From assembly GCF_001518815.1 (NCBI RefSeq), contig NZ_CP013987.1:124001-188000 (forward strand): a stretch of DNA of 64,000 bases, written 5' to 3'. Positions within the stretch are counted from its first letter, which is position 1. Every line of letters starts with the position of its first letter. Positions 44,425 through 53,776 of this stretch are shown one piece after another. A program made the position numbers and the translations under genes. Under the pieces are notes generated by a model. The model worked only from the letters and a program-made list of their open reading frames with translations. It ran no database searches and was not told where the DNA came from. This stretch comes from Pseudomonas oryzihabitans. GTDB lineage: Bacteria > Pseudomonadota > Gammaproteobacteria > Pseudomonadales > Pseudomonadaceae.

Positions 44425-45340
44425 AAATATACCTGAGCAACCAGATTATCCTCGGTTTGCCATATTAATGGCTGCTTGGAATGGCAGTGCATGGATTGAG
44501 GAGCAGGTTAAGTCCATACTGGATCAAGTTGAAGTAAGAGTTACATTATTCATCAGTATAGACGAATCTTCGGATAATACTGTTTTATTAGTTAATGGGC
44601 TTGCCAAGCTCCATCCTTGTATTCGAATACTCCCATTGAAATCCTTGCCCGGGGGTGCAGCAAAAAATTTCTTTAGATTAGTCCGGGATGTCGAAGCGGA
44701 TAGATTTGATTATTTTGCGCTCGCTGACCAGGACGATATCTGGCTGCCGAACAAGCTTAGCCGCGCAAGCCAAATACTGGATAAAACCGAGAACCTTTTA
44801 TATTCGAGCAATGTTATTGCGTTTTGGCAAGATGGAAGCCAAAAGCGGATTGTGAAATCTCAGCCTCTGAAGAAGTGGGACCATTTATTTGAGGCGGCTG
44901 GGCCTGGATGTACCTATGTCATGACTCATAGATACTTTTTAGAGCTAAGAGGATTTGTGACGGATGGTTGGGAAGCTGTAAAGTTAGTTTCTCTACATGA
45001 CTGGTTCATTTATGCACATGCTAGATCGATAGGCTGGCACTGGCATATCGATGAAGAAGCAAACGTATTGTATAGGCAGCATCAAGAAAATGTTGTGGGG
45101 GCAAATGTTTCGTGGCGATCAGGTTTGGCTAGATTCGCTAAAGTCCAGTCTGGTTGGTATAGGGAGGAAATAATAAAAATAGCAACGCTTTTGAAGCAAG
45201 ATAAGAAATTTCCTATAACTGCAGTTATAACAAGCAATAAATTTTTAAAAATTAAATTAATTCTAAGCGTGTTCAGTATCAGGCGTTCTTGTCGCGACTG
45301 TTTCATTATGATTATTTTTATTTTTCTAGGATATATCTAG
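44393..45340 (+). CDS. Glycosyltransferase family 2, alpha-1,3-rhamnosyltransferase-like
   Basis: The 315-residue product has GT2 motifs ILMAAWNGSAWIEEQVKSIL (residues about 24-43), SIDESSDNT and YFALADQDDIWLPNKL with the metal-binding DQDD. This set recurs in alpha-L-Rha alpha-1,3-L-rhamnosyltransferases of O-antigen clusters. The C-terminal 40 residues are basic and hydrophobic, probably a membrane contact. The ATG lies inside the end of the previous gene. Confidence 0.82.
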   Translation: MVSSLHFESHRNIPEQPDYPRFAILMAAWNGSAWIEEQVKSILDQVEVRVTLFISIDESSDNTVLLVNGLAKLHPCIRILPLKSLPGGAAKNFFRLVRDVEADRFDYFALADQDDIWLPNKLSRASQILDKTENLLYSSNVIAFWQDGSQKRIVKSQPLKKWDHLFEAAGPGCTYVMTHRYFLELRGFVTDGWEAVKLVSLHDWFIYAHARSIGWHWHIDEEANVLYRQHQENVVGANVSWRSGLARFAKVQSGWYREEIIKIATLLKQDKKFPITAVITSNKFLKIKLILSVFSIRRSCRDCFIMIIFIFLGYI

Positions 45341-45445
45341 TTTGATGTATGTGAACATGTCCGCCATGGATAATAATTGAATAACTGGATGTTTAGCAGC
45401 TTGCGCAAAACGACTAAAATGGGCTGCGATTATAAAGGGGCATTT

Positions 45446-47866
45446 ATGACTGAATTGAAATCTCAAGCTATGAGGGTTGCTTGGAAGGTATCAAAAAAAT
45501 CTATTGATATTGCTAGCGTCCGGTATCGCGCATTGATTCCAATTCGGTCATTGGGTTTTTCTGAATATCAATGCTCAGTACATGCAACGATTCAGGAAAT
45601 AAATTTAGATAAGATAGATCTGTTGGTCATAGTAAAAAGTTTGTCTGCAGACGATTGTCTGTTAGCTCAAGAAGCAGCTAAGAAAGGAATACCTGTTGTA
45701 TTCGACTTGTGTGACAACATTTTCACAGATACGTACAGTCAAAATAAAGGCTTAAACTATCACGCAGGAATTTTTGGTTCTATTATTGCCAATTGTTCTG
45801 CAGTGGTTGTGACAACAGAGCCTCTGGCGCAAATAGTAAAAAGCTTATCCCCTAAGCAATTATCTGTATATATAGTGCCCGACGGGATCGATGACGGTAA
45901 CAAGAATGCTTATAATGATGTGATCAAAGCTAAGCATGATGATTTGCTACCAGAAGAGTCAAGCTTTCATCAATTGAGAATTCAAATTCTAAAGCAAAAA
46001 AGATTTTTAATATTGCTGAAGACATACAGTCTAAAAGTCCTGCTGAAACTAACATATAAAAAGATAACATCGTCCTTGCGTCGACGAGTTTTTAAAAGTA
46101 ATTCAGATAGAGCTTTTGTTTCGAGGCTATTGGGAAGCCAAAAAAAGGATGCCTTTAAGGGAAAAGCGCCCGCTGCTAACCCAGAGATATTAAAGGAGCA
46201 GGATGATTCACCAAATAATGGCATGCCTCCAAAAAAACCTAGGAATGTAAGAAGACTACTATGGTTTGGCAATCATGGCGCGCCTCATGCAAATTATGGA
46301 ATGCTAGATCTTTTAAAACTCAGAGAGTTGTTAGAAAAGATTGGTCAGGAATTTAATATTGAGTTAGTAGTAGTTAGCAATAATCAAGAAAAATATGAAA
46401 GCTATATAAAGCCGTTTAGGCTAAAAACATACTATGTCGAATGGAGTGCCTCGCGAGTTGAGTCTTTATTACAAGACGCTACTGCCGTTTTGGTACCTAA
46501 CTCGCTCGACGCCTTCAGCATCTGTAAATCTGCCAATCGTACGGTGCACGCATTGTGCAGAGGCGTACCAGTAATAGCAACCATGACTCCTGCCCTAGAG
46601 CCCTTGCGCGAGTGTATAGTTACTGATGACGACATAGAAGGTATAAAGAGCTATCTACATTCAGATGCTAGAAGAAAAGCCGATGTCAAGCGTGCGCAGT
46701 CCCTCATTGACAAGCTTTATGGGCGCGAATCTATCTATAATTTATGGTCAGAAGTAATAAAAAATGTTGTCACGTCTACAAGAGATATTCCCAAAAGTTC
46801 TCCCGAATTTATAATAGTGTTGCACCTGATTCAAGACTTGGACTTGGCATTAGGTATAATTGCCGAGGCTGGTAGGCAAAAAATTGAGCTTGAAGTGTGG
46901 TGTAGCGCTTCGTTGTTAAAAAAGTCACCTAGAGTAGTGGGCACATTAAGAAAAAATCTAGTCAACATGAAAGTTTTGCCTGACAAGCTCGAACTACAAG
47001 GCATACCAGAATTTCCAGAAGGTGTGAAAGCAGTACTTGCCGTTACAGAAACTAATTTAGGCCCACACCGTTTTCCTAGGCAGATAATACTGGCTGCCCG
47101 CCAGAAAGGGTTAAAGACCGGTACCTTGCAACATGGTTTTGAAAACGTCGGGCTGACTTACGGTGACGAGCAGCACCCAATCAATAAAGTCGATTTTGTT
47201 TCTGATCAAATTTTCATTTGGTCAGAAATAGACAAGCTAGATGCTAAAGTAGACAACTCAACACGGAGTCGATGCGTGACTGTAGGATGGACTAAGACAC
47301 CTGTAGTAACTCCTATCATCTTACCCGGGGATTGGGTTGAGGGAGAAACAATAGTTGGAGTCTTTGAAAATCTTCACTGGCACCGTTACTCGGATAGTTA
47401 TCGAAATTTCTTTTTGGAGGCGCTAGATTTTTTAGCTTTAGCAAATCCAGCAATAAAATTTTTGGTAAAGCCTCATCATGCTGGAATGTGGTTGACCAAT
47501 CGCTACGAAGGTAGCTTGCCCAGTGCTAAAAATCTAGTTATCGCAGATCCTAAAGCTCCCGAATGGGAAGCCTTTACAGCGGAGTCGATACTTAACGTTT
47601 TGTCAGCAGTAATAACCACACCTTCTACCGTAGCTCTTGACGCTGCAGCGAGGCGTTTGCCAGTAGCAATCGTTTCTTTCGACTTGGAAATTGAAAAATA
47701 TAGGCCTCTTAGTTTGCTTAATAGCTGCCATGAAGCGCAGGATTTTATAAATAAATGTTTGGATCAAAAAGAAAGAGCTCTGCTCAGTGAGATAAGTGAG
47801 CGCTTCTACCTAGAAAATGTAGCTGTTGGAAACGCTTCAGAAAAGATTTTAAAAGCATTGGTATAG
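45446..47866 (+). CDS. Two-domain glycosyltransferase: GT4-like N-terminus plus capsule-synthesis-like C-terminus
   Basis: The 806-residue product has an N-terminal glycosyltransferase (residues about 15-440): VFDLCDNIFTD (about 85-95), YIVPDGID, LWFGNHGAPHANYGMLDLL and a donor-site TMTPALEPLRE. The second domain (about 460-806) contains GTLQHGFENVG (about 558), VKPHHAGMW (about 674) and a late TTPSTVALDAAARRLPVAIV, resembling CDP-glycerol/KpsS-type polysaccharide enzymes. A Lys-rich, Pro-rich insert at about 160-260 lies inside the first domain. The ATG at 45446 follows AAAGGGG; an upstream in-frame TTG at 45377 is less likely. Substrates unknown. Confidence 0.75.
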   Translation: MTELKSQAMRVAWKVSKKSIDIASVRYRALIPIRSLGFSEYQCSVHATIQEINLDKIDLLVIVKSLSADDCLLAQEAAKKGIPVVFDLCDNIFTDTYSQNKGLNYHAGIFGSIIANCSAVVVTTEPLAQIVKSLSPKQLSVYIVPDGIDDGNKNAYNDVIKAKHDDLLPEESSFHQLRIQILKQKRFLILLKTYSLKVLLKLTYKKITSSLRRRVFKSNSDRAFVSRLLGSQKKDAFKGKAPAANPEILKEQDDSPNNGMPPKKPRNVRRLLWFGNHGAPHANYGMLDLLKLRELLEKIGQEFNIELVVVSNNQEKYESYIKPFRLKTYYVEWSASRVESLLQDATAVLVPNSLDAFSICKSANRTVHALCRGVPVIATMTPALEPLRECIVTDDDIEGIKSYLHSDARRKADVKRAQSLIDKLYGRESIYNLWSEVIKNVVTSTRDIPKSSPEFIIVLHLIQDLDLALGIIAEAGRQKIELEVWCSASLLKKSPRVVGTLRKNLVNMKVLPDKLELQGIPEFPEGVKAVLAVTETNLGPHRFPRQIILAARQKGLKTGTLQHGFENVGLTYGDEQHPINKVDFVSDQIFIWSEIDKLDAKVDNSTRSRCVTVGWTKTPVVTPIILPGDWVEGETIVGVFENLHWHRYSDSYRNFFLEALDFLALANPAIKFLVKPHHAGMWLTNRYEGSLPSAKNLVIADPKAPEWEAFTAESILNVLSAVITTPSTVALDAAARRLPVAIVSFDLEIEKYRPLSLLNSCHEAQDFINKCLDQKERALLSEISERFYLENVAVGNASEKILKALV

Positions 47867-47880
47867 TGACGGGGTTTGAC

Positions 47881-48987
47881 ATGAGTGACATAAAAAAAGA
47901 AGTTGTATTTATCACCGGTGGCGCTGGGTTTATTGGAAGTAGGCTGGTGCGGGCACTACTAGCCAAAGACCCAAGTAAAGAAATTTGGGTTTTTGATAAC
48001 TTACATTCTCAAGTTCATGGGGTGGGTGCGAAGGAACCCATATTTCCAGAGAGTGTACGCTTCGTTAAGGGCGATGTAACAGACGCTGATGCTTTGCAAC
48101 AAGCTGTCCTCCTGGCACAGCCTCATCTCGTCTATCATCTTGCAGCTGAGACGGGTACCGGGCAGTCTTATGATGAACCCGTTCGCTACAGTGCCGTAAA
48201 TGTTATGGGTACCGCAAATTTAATAAGTGCTATTAGATTAGTTGGTACAGTAAAGCAAGTAATACTCGCTGCTTCGCGGGCAGTGTATGGAGAGGGCGGA
48301 TACCAAGATGCTAAAGGAATCGAGTATACGGGATTACCCCGACAGCCAGAGGCAATGTCCTGTGGAGACTTTTCAGTTCCTCTACCTAACGGTGCGCCTT
48401 TACCGGCCAAAGCTATCGCAAGTCATGCTGGATTAGCTGTCGCGCCAGCTTCTATCTATGCATCGACTAAGCTCATGCAAGAGTATTTGCTGATACAGGC
48501 TGGCGATGGTGCTCCATGGAACACTCTGATTCTGCGCTTCCAAAACGTATATGGGCCAGGTCAATCGCTGAACAATCCCTACACTGGAGTTCTGTCAATT
48601 TTCTCTAAACGCCTGCTTAGCGGGAAGGGGCTCGCTATTTTTGAAGATGGAGAGATTGCGCGCGATTTTGTATATGTTGATGACGTGGTTGAGTCGTTGG
48701 TGCTTGGCGGGGAGGCCTCAGTTGCGCACGGTAAGATTATTGATATCGGTAGCGGTGTAGCGACTAAGATACTGGATGTTGCAAAGGAGCTCCGAAAGAA
48801 CTTACAACGCGACGAGCTGGAAATTTCGATTTCTGGAGAGTACCGAGTAGGAGATATTCGTTATTCCTGTGCAAATATAGAAGGTGCGCGGGTATTACTA
48901 AACTGGACACCCCAAGTGTCTATTAGCGACGGTGTTTCTAACTTAGCTGCTTGGGCTAAGGAAGAATTTTCTAAAGGGACACTTTGA
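47881..48987 (+). CDS. NAD-dependent nucleotide-sugar epimerase, dTDP-L-rhamnose 4-epimerase-like
   Basis: The 368-residue extended SDR enzyme has the GGAGFIGSRLV cofactor motif near residue 15 and the YxxxK catalytic pair in YASTK. The segments FDNLHSQVHG and ASRAVYGEGGYQ, with the PLP insert before YASTK, are those I associate with dTDP-L-rhamnose 4-epimerases, which make dTDP-6-deoxy-L-talose. That would match the rhamnosyltransferase-like genes upstream. It is the only sugar-nucleotide gene in the island. The ATG at 47881 follows GGGGTTTG. Confidence 0.75.
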   Translation: MSDIKKEVVFITGGAGFIGSRLVRALLAKDPSKEIWVFDNLHSQVHGVGAKEPIFPESVRFVKGDVTDADALQQAVLLAQPHLVYHLAAETGTGQSYDEPVRYSAVNVMGTANLISAIRLVGTVKQVILAASRAVYGEGGYQDAKGIEYTGLPRQPEAMSCGDFSVPLPNGAPLPAKAIASHAGLAVAPASIYASTKLMQEYLLIQAGDGAPWNTLILRFQNVYGPGQSLNNPYTGVLSIFSKRLLSGKGLAIFEDGEIARDFVYVDDVVESLVLGGEASVAHGKIIDIGSGVATKILDVAKELRKNLQRDELEISISGEYRVGDIRYSCANIEGARVLLNWTPQVSISDGVSNLAAWAKEEFSKGTL

Positions 48988-48997
48988 GGTGGGCGGA

Positions 48998-49939
48998 ATG
49001 CATAAAGACATTGATGATACCATTCGTGTTTACGTGGGCGTAGATCGGTCACAGCTGCTCGCTGTTCCTGTATTGGAGTACTCAATAAAACGCCATACGC
49101 GAGCAAAGGTAGAAGTTATACCCATGCTTGATCTTCCTGTGCCAGTGCCTAAAGATCCTCGAAACAGCCAGCGTACTGGATTTTCATTTAGTCGGTTCTG
49201 CATACCGAAATTGGCGGGGTATAAGGGAAAGGCTATATACATGGATGCCGACATGCTGGTGTTCAAGGATATCGAAGAGCTTTGGTCACTTCCTTTTGAC
49301 GGTGCAAAAGTGATCGTTCAAAAGGAAGTTAAGTTTGCAGAGCATACTACTCAAAAGGCAGGTGCTCCTAAAAAGCGTAAAAAACAATGCGCTGTAATGT
49401 TGCTAGACTGTTCTCGTTTAAATTGGGATGTAGAAGCTATTGTCCAAGGACTAGACGATGAAAGCTATAATTACGACCAATTGATGTCAGAGCTCTGTAT
49501 TTTAGATGAAAGCGAAGTTAATTATGGAGTGCCTTTTGAGTGGAATAGCTTAGAACATTACGACAAAGATACTCGGCTAATCCACTTTACTGATGTTACT
49601 ACTCAGCCGTGGACATCATGCTTTAATCCAAATGGAGAGCTTTGGTTTTCAGAAGTTCGTAGGATGCTGAAGGATAAAGTTTTATCTAAAGAAGACATTA
49701 AGAAGGATATCGAATTAGGTTATTTGAGACCGTCATTAATGTTTGATATATGCAACAGAAATAAATTACCGAAAAAATTTCTACCGGTCGTAGATAAGTT
49801 TAATAGCGCTCGTGATAAAGCAAAAGGCTATGTTGCTCATCGGGAGGTACAAGAGGCGAAGCGAATTCGCAACAAAGCAATAAAGGCTTATGAAAAAAAA
49901 CTGCAGGAAAGTCAACAGCGCCAAGTAAAAAGTAGTTAA
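48998..49939 (+). CDS. GT8-like glycosyltransferase, paralogue of the gene at 58355
   Basis: The 313-residue protein has a DxD metal site in KAIYMDADMLVFKDIEELW (residues about 76-95) and further GT8-type features (SFSRFCIPKLAGY, FEWNSLEHYD, TDVTTQPWTS with a late His). A Lys/Glu/Gln-rich coiled tail ends it. It is clearly homologous, through its whole length, to the product at 58355. A retaining hexosyltransferase role is inferred. The ATG at 48998 is preferred over a GTG at 48989. Confidence 0.75.
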   Translation: MHKDIDDTIRVYVGVDRSQLLAVPVLEYSIKRHTRAKVEVIPMLDLPVPVPKDPRNSQRTGFSFSRFCIPKLAGYKGKAIYMDADMLVFKDIEELWSLPFDGAKVIVQKEVKFAEHTTQKAGAPKKRKKQCAVMLLDCSRLNWDVEAIVQGLDDESYNYDQLMSELCILDESEVNYGVPFEWNSLEHYDKDTRLIHFTDVTTQPWTSCFNPNGELWFSEVRRMLKDKVLSKEDIKKDIELGYLRPSLMFDICNRNKLPKKFLPVVDKFNSARDKAKGYVAHREVQEAKRIRNKAIKAYEKKLQESQQRQVKSS

Positions 49940-49942
49940 AGT

Positions 49943-51124
49943 GTGAATACAAAACTAGCTTTTAGGATAATTATGAAAAGGTTGCTAGGAAGGCTTTTGC
50001 AGCGAGCAGATCTTAAAAAGTCGGGTGCATCTGCAGATGTACGTATCTTGTATGTGGCTAACGCCTATATTCCAACATTGCAACTGAGTTTCGTGAAGCC
50101 TCTTTGCGTCGAGGTTGAATCTGGAAACGTTTGCACTGAACTTCTGAGCGACGAGCAGATAAAAGATTTATTTAGCCAGCGTCAGAAATCTGAAGTGACG
50201 GAATGGATAGTTAGCCGATTTGACACCTTCCGTCCTACACATGTCGTTTTTTGTAGATATAGCGGTCCTTACTACCGCGAGATTTACGAAAAAGCCACCA
50301 ATATAGGTGCAGCTAAGATCTATCATATTGATGACGATTTGCTGAATGTGCCAAAAGAAATAGGAATAAAAAAGTACGAATTTCACAATAATCCTAAAAG
50401 AATTGAGTCTGTTAAATTCTTGTTAAAAAACTCGGACTTGGTTTATTGTTCAACTGATCCCTTGGCCCAAAGGCTTTCAGACTTAGTCGAGCGCGATAAT
50501 ACACACTTCATTTCAGGGAAGATTTACTGCTCTGCCAACGACTTCGTTTTACCTACTGAAACAAGTAACCTAACTAAAATAGGATACATGGGCTTCGATC
50601 ACGCAGCTGATCTAGAATCCGTCTTGCCAGCTATAGAGAAATTGTTGATAGCTTATCCTAAACTACATTTTGAGCTGTTTGGTGGAGTTCCGATTCCAGA
50701 GAGCCTAAGGCCTTTCGAAGACCGTATTCGGCATATCCCTCCTGTAGGTGACTACAAGGCATTCAGTGCACAGATGGAGAAGCTAGGCTGGTCAGTTGGA
50801 ATATGCCCGCTAACAGATTCTCCTTTTAATAAGCTTAAAGCAAATACCAAGTGGGTAGAATACAGCTGCTCGGGTATCGCTGTCGTGGCGTCTAGGAACA
50901 CTATTTACGACGACTGCTGTAGCAACGGCTGCGGAATTTTGGCTGAGACTTCTGATGAGTGGTTTGAAGCCATAAAACGTCTATTGGATGAACCCGAAGC
51001 ACGTCAGAAAATGATTATGAATGCCCAGTCTAAGGTAAAGAACGAGTATTCAATAACGCAGCTACGTGACCAGGTTATGGAAATCCTTAGCCTAGCATCC
51101 GTCCGTGCCAAGCAAAGTAACTAA
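49943..51124 (+). CDS. Glycosyltransferase family 4-like protein
   Basis: The 393-residue product (GTG start, 3 bases after the previous stop) has a GT-B fold. YHIDDDLLNVPKE in the first half matches the cluster's other GT4-like N-terminal region, and GYMGFDHAADLESVLPAIEK opens the donor half. LKANTKWVEYSCSGIAVVAS (about residues 295-314) is the usual donor-binding E region. It follows the GT8-like gene and precedes the acyltransferase. Linkage and sugar unknown. Confidence 0.78.
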   Translation: MNTKLAFRIIMKRLLGRLLQRADLKKSGASADVRILYVANAYIPTLQLSFVKPLCVEVESGNVCTELLSDEQIKDLFSQRQKSEVTEWIVSRFDTFRPTHVVFCRYSGPYYREIYEKATNIGAAKIYHIDDDLLNVPKEIGIKKYEFHNNPKRIESVKFLLKNSDLVYCSTDPLAQRLSDLVERDNTHFISGKIYCSANDFVLPTETSNLTKIGYMGFDHAADLESVLPAIEKLLIAYPKLHFELFGGVPIPESLRPFEDRIRHIPPVGDYKAFSAQMEKLGWSVGICPLTDSPFNKLKANTKWVEYSCSGIAVVASRNTIYDDCCSNGCGILAETSDEWFEAIKRLLDEPEARQKMIMNAQSKVKNEYSITQLRDQVMEILSLASVRAKQSN

Positions 51125-51126
51125 TT

Positions 51127-52524
51127 ATGCTTTTTAATTCACTAGAATATATATACCTGTTGACAGCTTCATTGGCGTTGTATTGGGTGTCACCGTCGTT
51201 GCGTCTGAGGCAAACGATCGTATTTTGCTCAAGCATATATTTTTATATGAGCTGGAGTAAAATCTTCGTTCTCCTGCTTCTCGGAATGATTCTATTGAAC
51301 TGGCTAATAGCTGGTTTTATGACGAAAAGTCGCAGCAAGAATTGGATTTTGTTTAGCACTATAATAAACTTATCTGTTCTAGCTTATTTCAAGTACGCTA
51401 ACTTTTTTTTAGACAACGTAAATGTTCTAGCGCACGCACAAGGTTTGGATTTTAATTTTCACCTTTCAGTAATTCTACCATTAGGAATTTCTTTTTACAT
51501 ATTTGAGCTGATATCTTATCAAATAGATATTTACCGCAAAAAAATTGAACATGACAAAGATATTCTAAGCTTTTCTATATTTGTTCTTTTCTTTCCTCAC
51601 TTGATTGCAGGTCCTATTTGCCGAGCAGGCCAGCTAGTTCCTCAGATAAAAACCATGCAAGTCTTCAGTCCTGAGAAGATTTACAAGGGGTTCTATTTTT
51701 TCTTGTCTGGCTTCGCTCTCAAGTGTGGGGTGGCTGATGGATTATCACCCTATGTGAATGTCATATTTCATTCGCCTGATGCATACTCTGGATTCGACAA
51801 CCTAATGGCTATAGTGGGTTTCGGCATACAGATATTATGTGATTTCTGGGGTTATTCTTTAATGGCATTAGGAGCGGCATTTGGCTTTGGGTATATCTTG
51901 CCCGCTAACTTCGACGCTCCTTACATTGCGACGTCTATCCGGGATTTTTGGAGAAGATGGCATATTACTTTGAGCAATTGGCTTCGTGACTATCTATATA
52001 TATCTATGGGAGGGGCTAGAGTAAGTCCTCAATGGAAAATCCAACGTAACTTGATAGTGACTATGCTGCTCGGAGGGCTTTGGCACGGAGCCAGCTGGAA
52101 TTTTATAATCTGGGGTGGCATCCATGGTGTGGCGCTTGCCGTGAATCGGTACTTCGGACAGTTAGATTCAAACATTTATATGGTTGCCATTTTTAAAAAC
52201 AAGCTAATAGCTTGGGCTTTAACAATGGTTGTAGTCTTTGTTGCTTGGGTATTCTTTCGGGCAGTTGATTTCAACACTGCAATGTTGATGTTCAGATCAA
52301 TCTTTCAGTATTCCCCTGGTTGGCTGGAAACAAAGCTTTCACCAAGTTTTTTTGAGCTTCTCTTGTTTTACGTGTTGTTGCAGTATTTGGTTCATACAAC
52401 CACTGTGGGATTCGAGAACTATATCAAGCGACCTTTCACATTATCTTTGATAGTCGCCTCTTTGGTGCTTTACTCATTAGTTTATTACGTTGATGGTAAC
52501 GACTTTATCTATTTCCATTTCTAA
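51127..52524 (+). CDS. MBOAT-family O-acyltransferase (AlgI-like)
   Basis: The 465-residue membrane protein has about 11 helices and the MBOAT core with H320 (GLWHGASWNFIIWGG) and H333 (GGIHGVAL), plus FFPHLIAGPICR and FWRRWHITLSNWLRDYLYI. AlgI-type proteins carry acyl groups across the inner membrane to modify a polysaccharide in the periplasm. The gene begins 2 bases after the previous stop. The next gene encodes a likely partner. Confidence 0.93.
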   Translation: MLFNSLEYIYLLTASLALYWVSPSLRLRQTIVFCSSIYFYMSWSKIFVLLLLGMILLNWLIAGFMTKSRSKNWILFSTIINLSVLAYFKYANFFLDNVNVLAHAQGLDFNFHLSVILPLGISFYIFELISYQIDIYRKKIEHDKDILSFSIFVLFFPHLIAGPICRAGQLVPQIKTMQVFSPEKIYKGFYFFLSGFALKCGVADGLSPYVNVIFHSPDAYSGFDNLMAIVGFGIQILCDFWGYSLMALGAAFGFGYILPANFDAPYIATSIRDFWRRWHITLSNWLRDYLYISMGGARVSPQWKIQRNLIVTMLLGGLWHGASWNFIIWGGIHGVALAVNRYFGQLDSNIYMVAIFKNKLIAWALTMVVVFVAWVFFRAVDFNTAMLMFRSIFQYSPGWLETKLSPSFFELLLFYVLLQYLVHTTTVGFENYIKRPFTLSLIVASLVLYSLVYYVDGNDFIYFHF

Positions 52525-52542
52525 CGGTTATCAAGCTGACAC

Positions 52543-53751
52543 ATGAAAAAAATAGTTTCGCTCACACTGGCTTTTTCTATTTCAGCAGTATTTTTTGCTG
52601 AGTGGGCTGTAAGAAATCATGTGGCCCGAAGTGAAAAACAGGATATTCAACTCGAAGAGCTATTCAATCACGCCGGAGACAGAGTTCTAACGGGCAGAGA
52701 GTCTGGAAATCAGATGCTGATCCATAACATGGCTATCTTCGAAAAATCTAATCATGTAGATAGCATTAATGAAGCGTATGTAGGTACTTCAAGAACCAAG
52801 GTCATTCGTCCTAAATGGTATGGGATATCAAACGCTGTCAATGGGTCAGGTAATTCCTACAATGAGATATCCTACGGACTCCTCCTACAAGCTGAATTAC
52901 TTAGAATCCGATTTCCTCATTTAAAAAAGGTGTTTATAGAAGCATCTTTTTTGTTAAGAAGACCTGATCGCTTTATAGTAGAAGATGATCATAGAAAATA
53001 TATGCCACTTTTTTTGGGAATTCTTCCATTTAGATCAGGCTTGGACGATAAAGGAGAATTTTTAAAAACGTTCGAAGCAGCTAAGAAAAGCTCAGATGGT
53101 GAGCTGTCTTTTAATAAGTCATATCTTTGGTCTCATCGAGATCAATTACGACTACACAACCTCTTTCTGAAAGAAAACTCTGGCTCTGAACTGCTAGTAA
53201 AAAACGATCCTCTACTAAGCCAGTTGGACGCTGATGGTGAGCGGCTAAGCCCTCCTTCCCAAGAGATATCAAAGAAAGGGGACCGTCAAGGCATAGCCTC
53301 CGATAATGTAAAAGTCCAGCGTTTGAGGGATATATCAGGTTGGTACCCTTGGGATGGGCTATTCGATGTCATTGCGAAGTGGGGAAAGCTGCATGGTATA
53401 GAGGTTGTCTTTTTCCAACCTCCTGTACGATCCGATTTGTATAGTTACCAAATTGAAAACGGTATCCAAAAGCACACGGATGACCTCAAACGCGTTTCTG
53501 AAAAGTACAAAATTCCATTTATTGATCTCAATCGACCGGAGCTTGGCTACATGGCAGACTGGTCTATTTTCTCTGACGAGGACCATCTGGATACCTGTTT
53601 TGGTGTTGCTTATCTTCAAGCGGCTATAGAAGACGGATACAGGAAGTATTCGCATAGCGGAGATCTGTTCCCGATGGTGAAAATGAGTGAGGTTTACCAG
53701 AACCACGCCCAGAGATTTGCTAAACTATGCGGAGTAGTTGACTCTAAATAG
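52543..53751 (+). CDS. Membrane-anchored SGNH-like protein, MBOAT partner
   Basis: The 402-residue protein has an N-terminal anchor (residues about 3-20) and a periplasmic domain. YVGTSRTK (S83) stands where the SGNH nucleophile belongs, and SDEDHLD (D347-H348) near the C-terminus supplies the catalytic Asp-His pair. This is the arrangement of AlgJ/AlgX/DltD-type acyl-transfer partners. It probably moves an O-acyl group from the adjacent MBOAT protein to the polymer. Overall similarity to known members is low; the role rests on motif spacing and on being next to the MBOAT gene. Confidence 0.68.
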   Translation: MKKIVSLTLAFSISAVFFAEWAVRNHVARSEKQDIQLEELFNHAGDRVLTGRESGNQMLIHNMAIFEKSNHVDSINEAYVGTSRTKVIRPKWYGISNAVNGSGNSYNEISYGLLLQAELLRIRFPHLKKVFIEASFLLRRPDRFIVEDDHRKYMPLFLGILPFRSGLDDKGEFLKTFEAAKKSSDGELSFNKSYLWSHRDQLRLHNLFLKENSGSELLVKNDPLLSQLDADGERLSPPSQEISKKGDRQGIASDNVKVQRLRDISGWYPWDGLFDVIAKWGKLHGIEVVFFQPPVRSDLYSYQIENGIQKHTDDLKRVSEKYKIPFIDLNRPELGYMADWSIFSDEDHLDTCFGVAYLQAAIEDGYRKYSHSGDLFPMVKMSEVYQNHAQRFAKLCGVVDSK

Positions 53752-53776
53752 TTATTATGTATCGAAGGATGAAATT

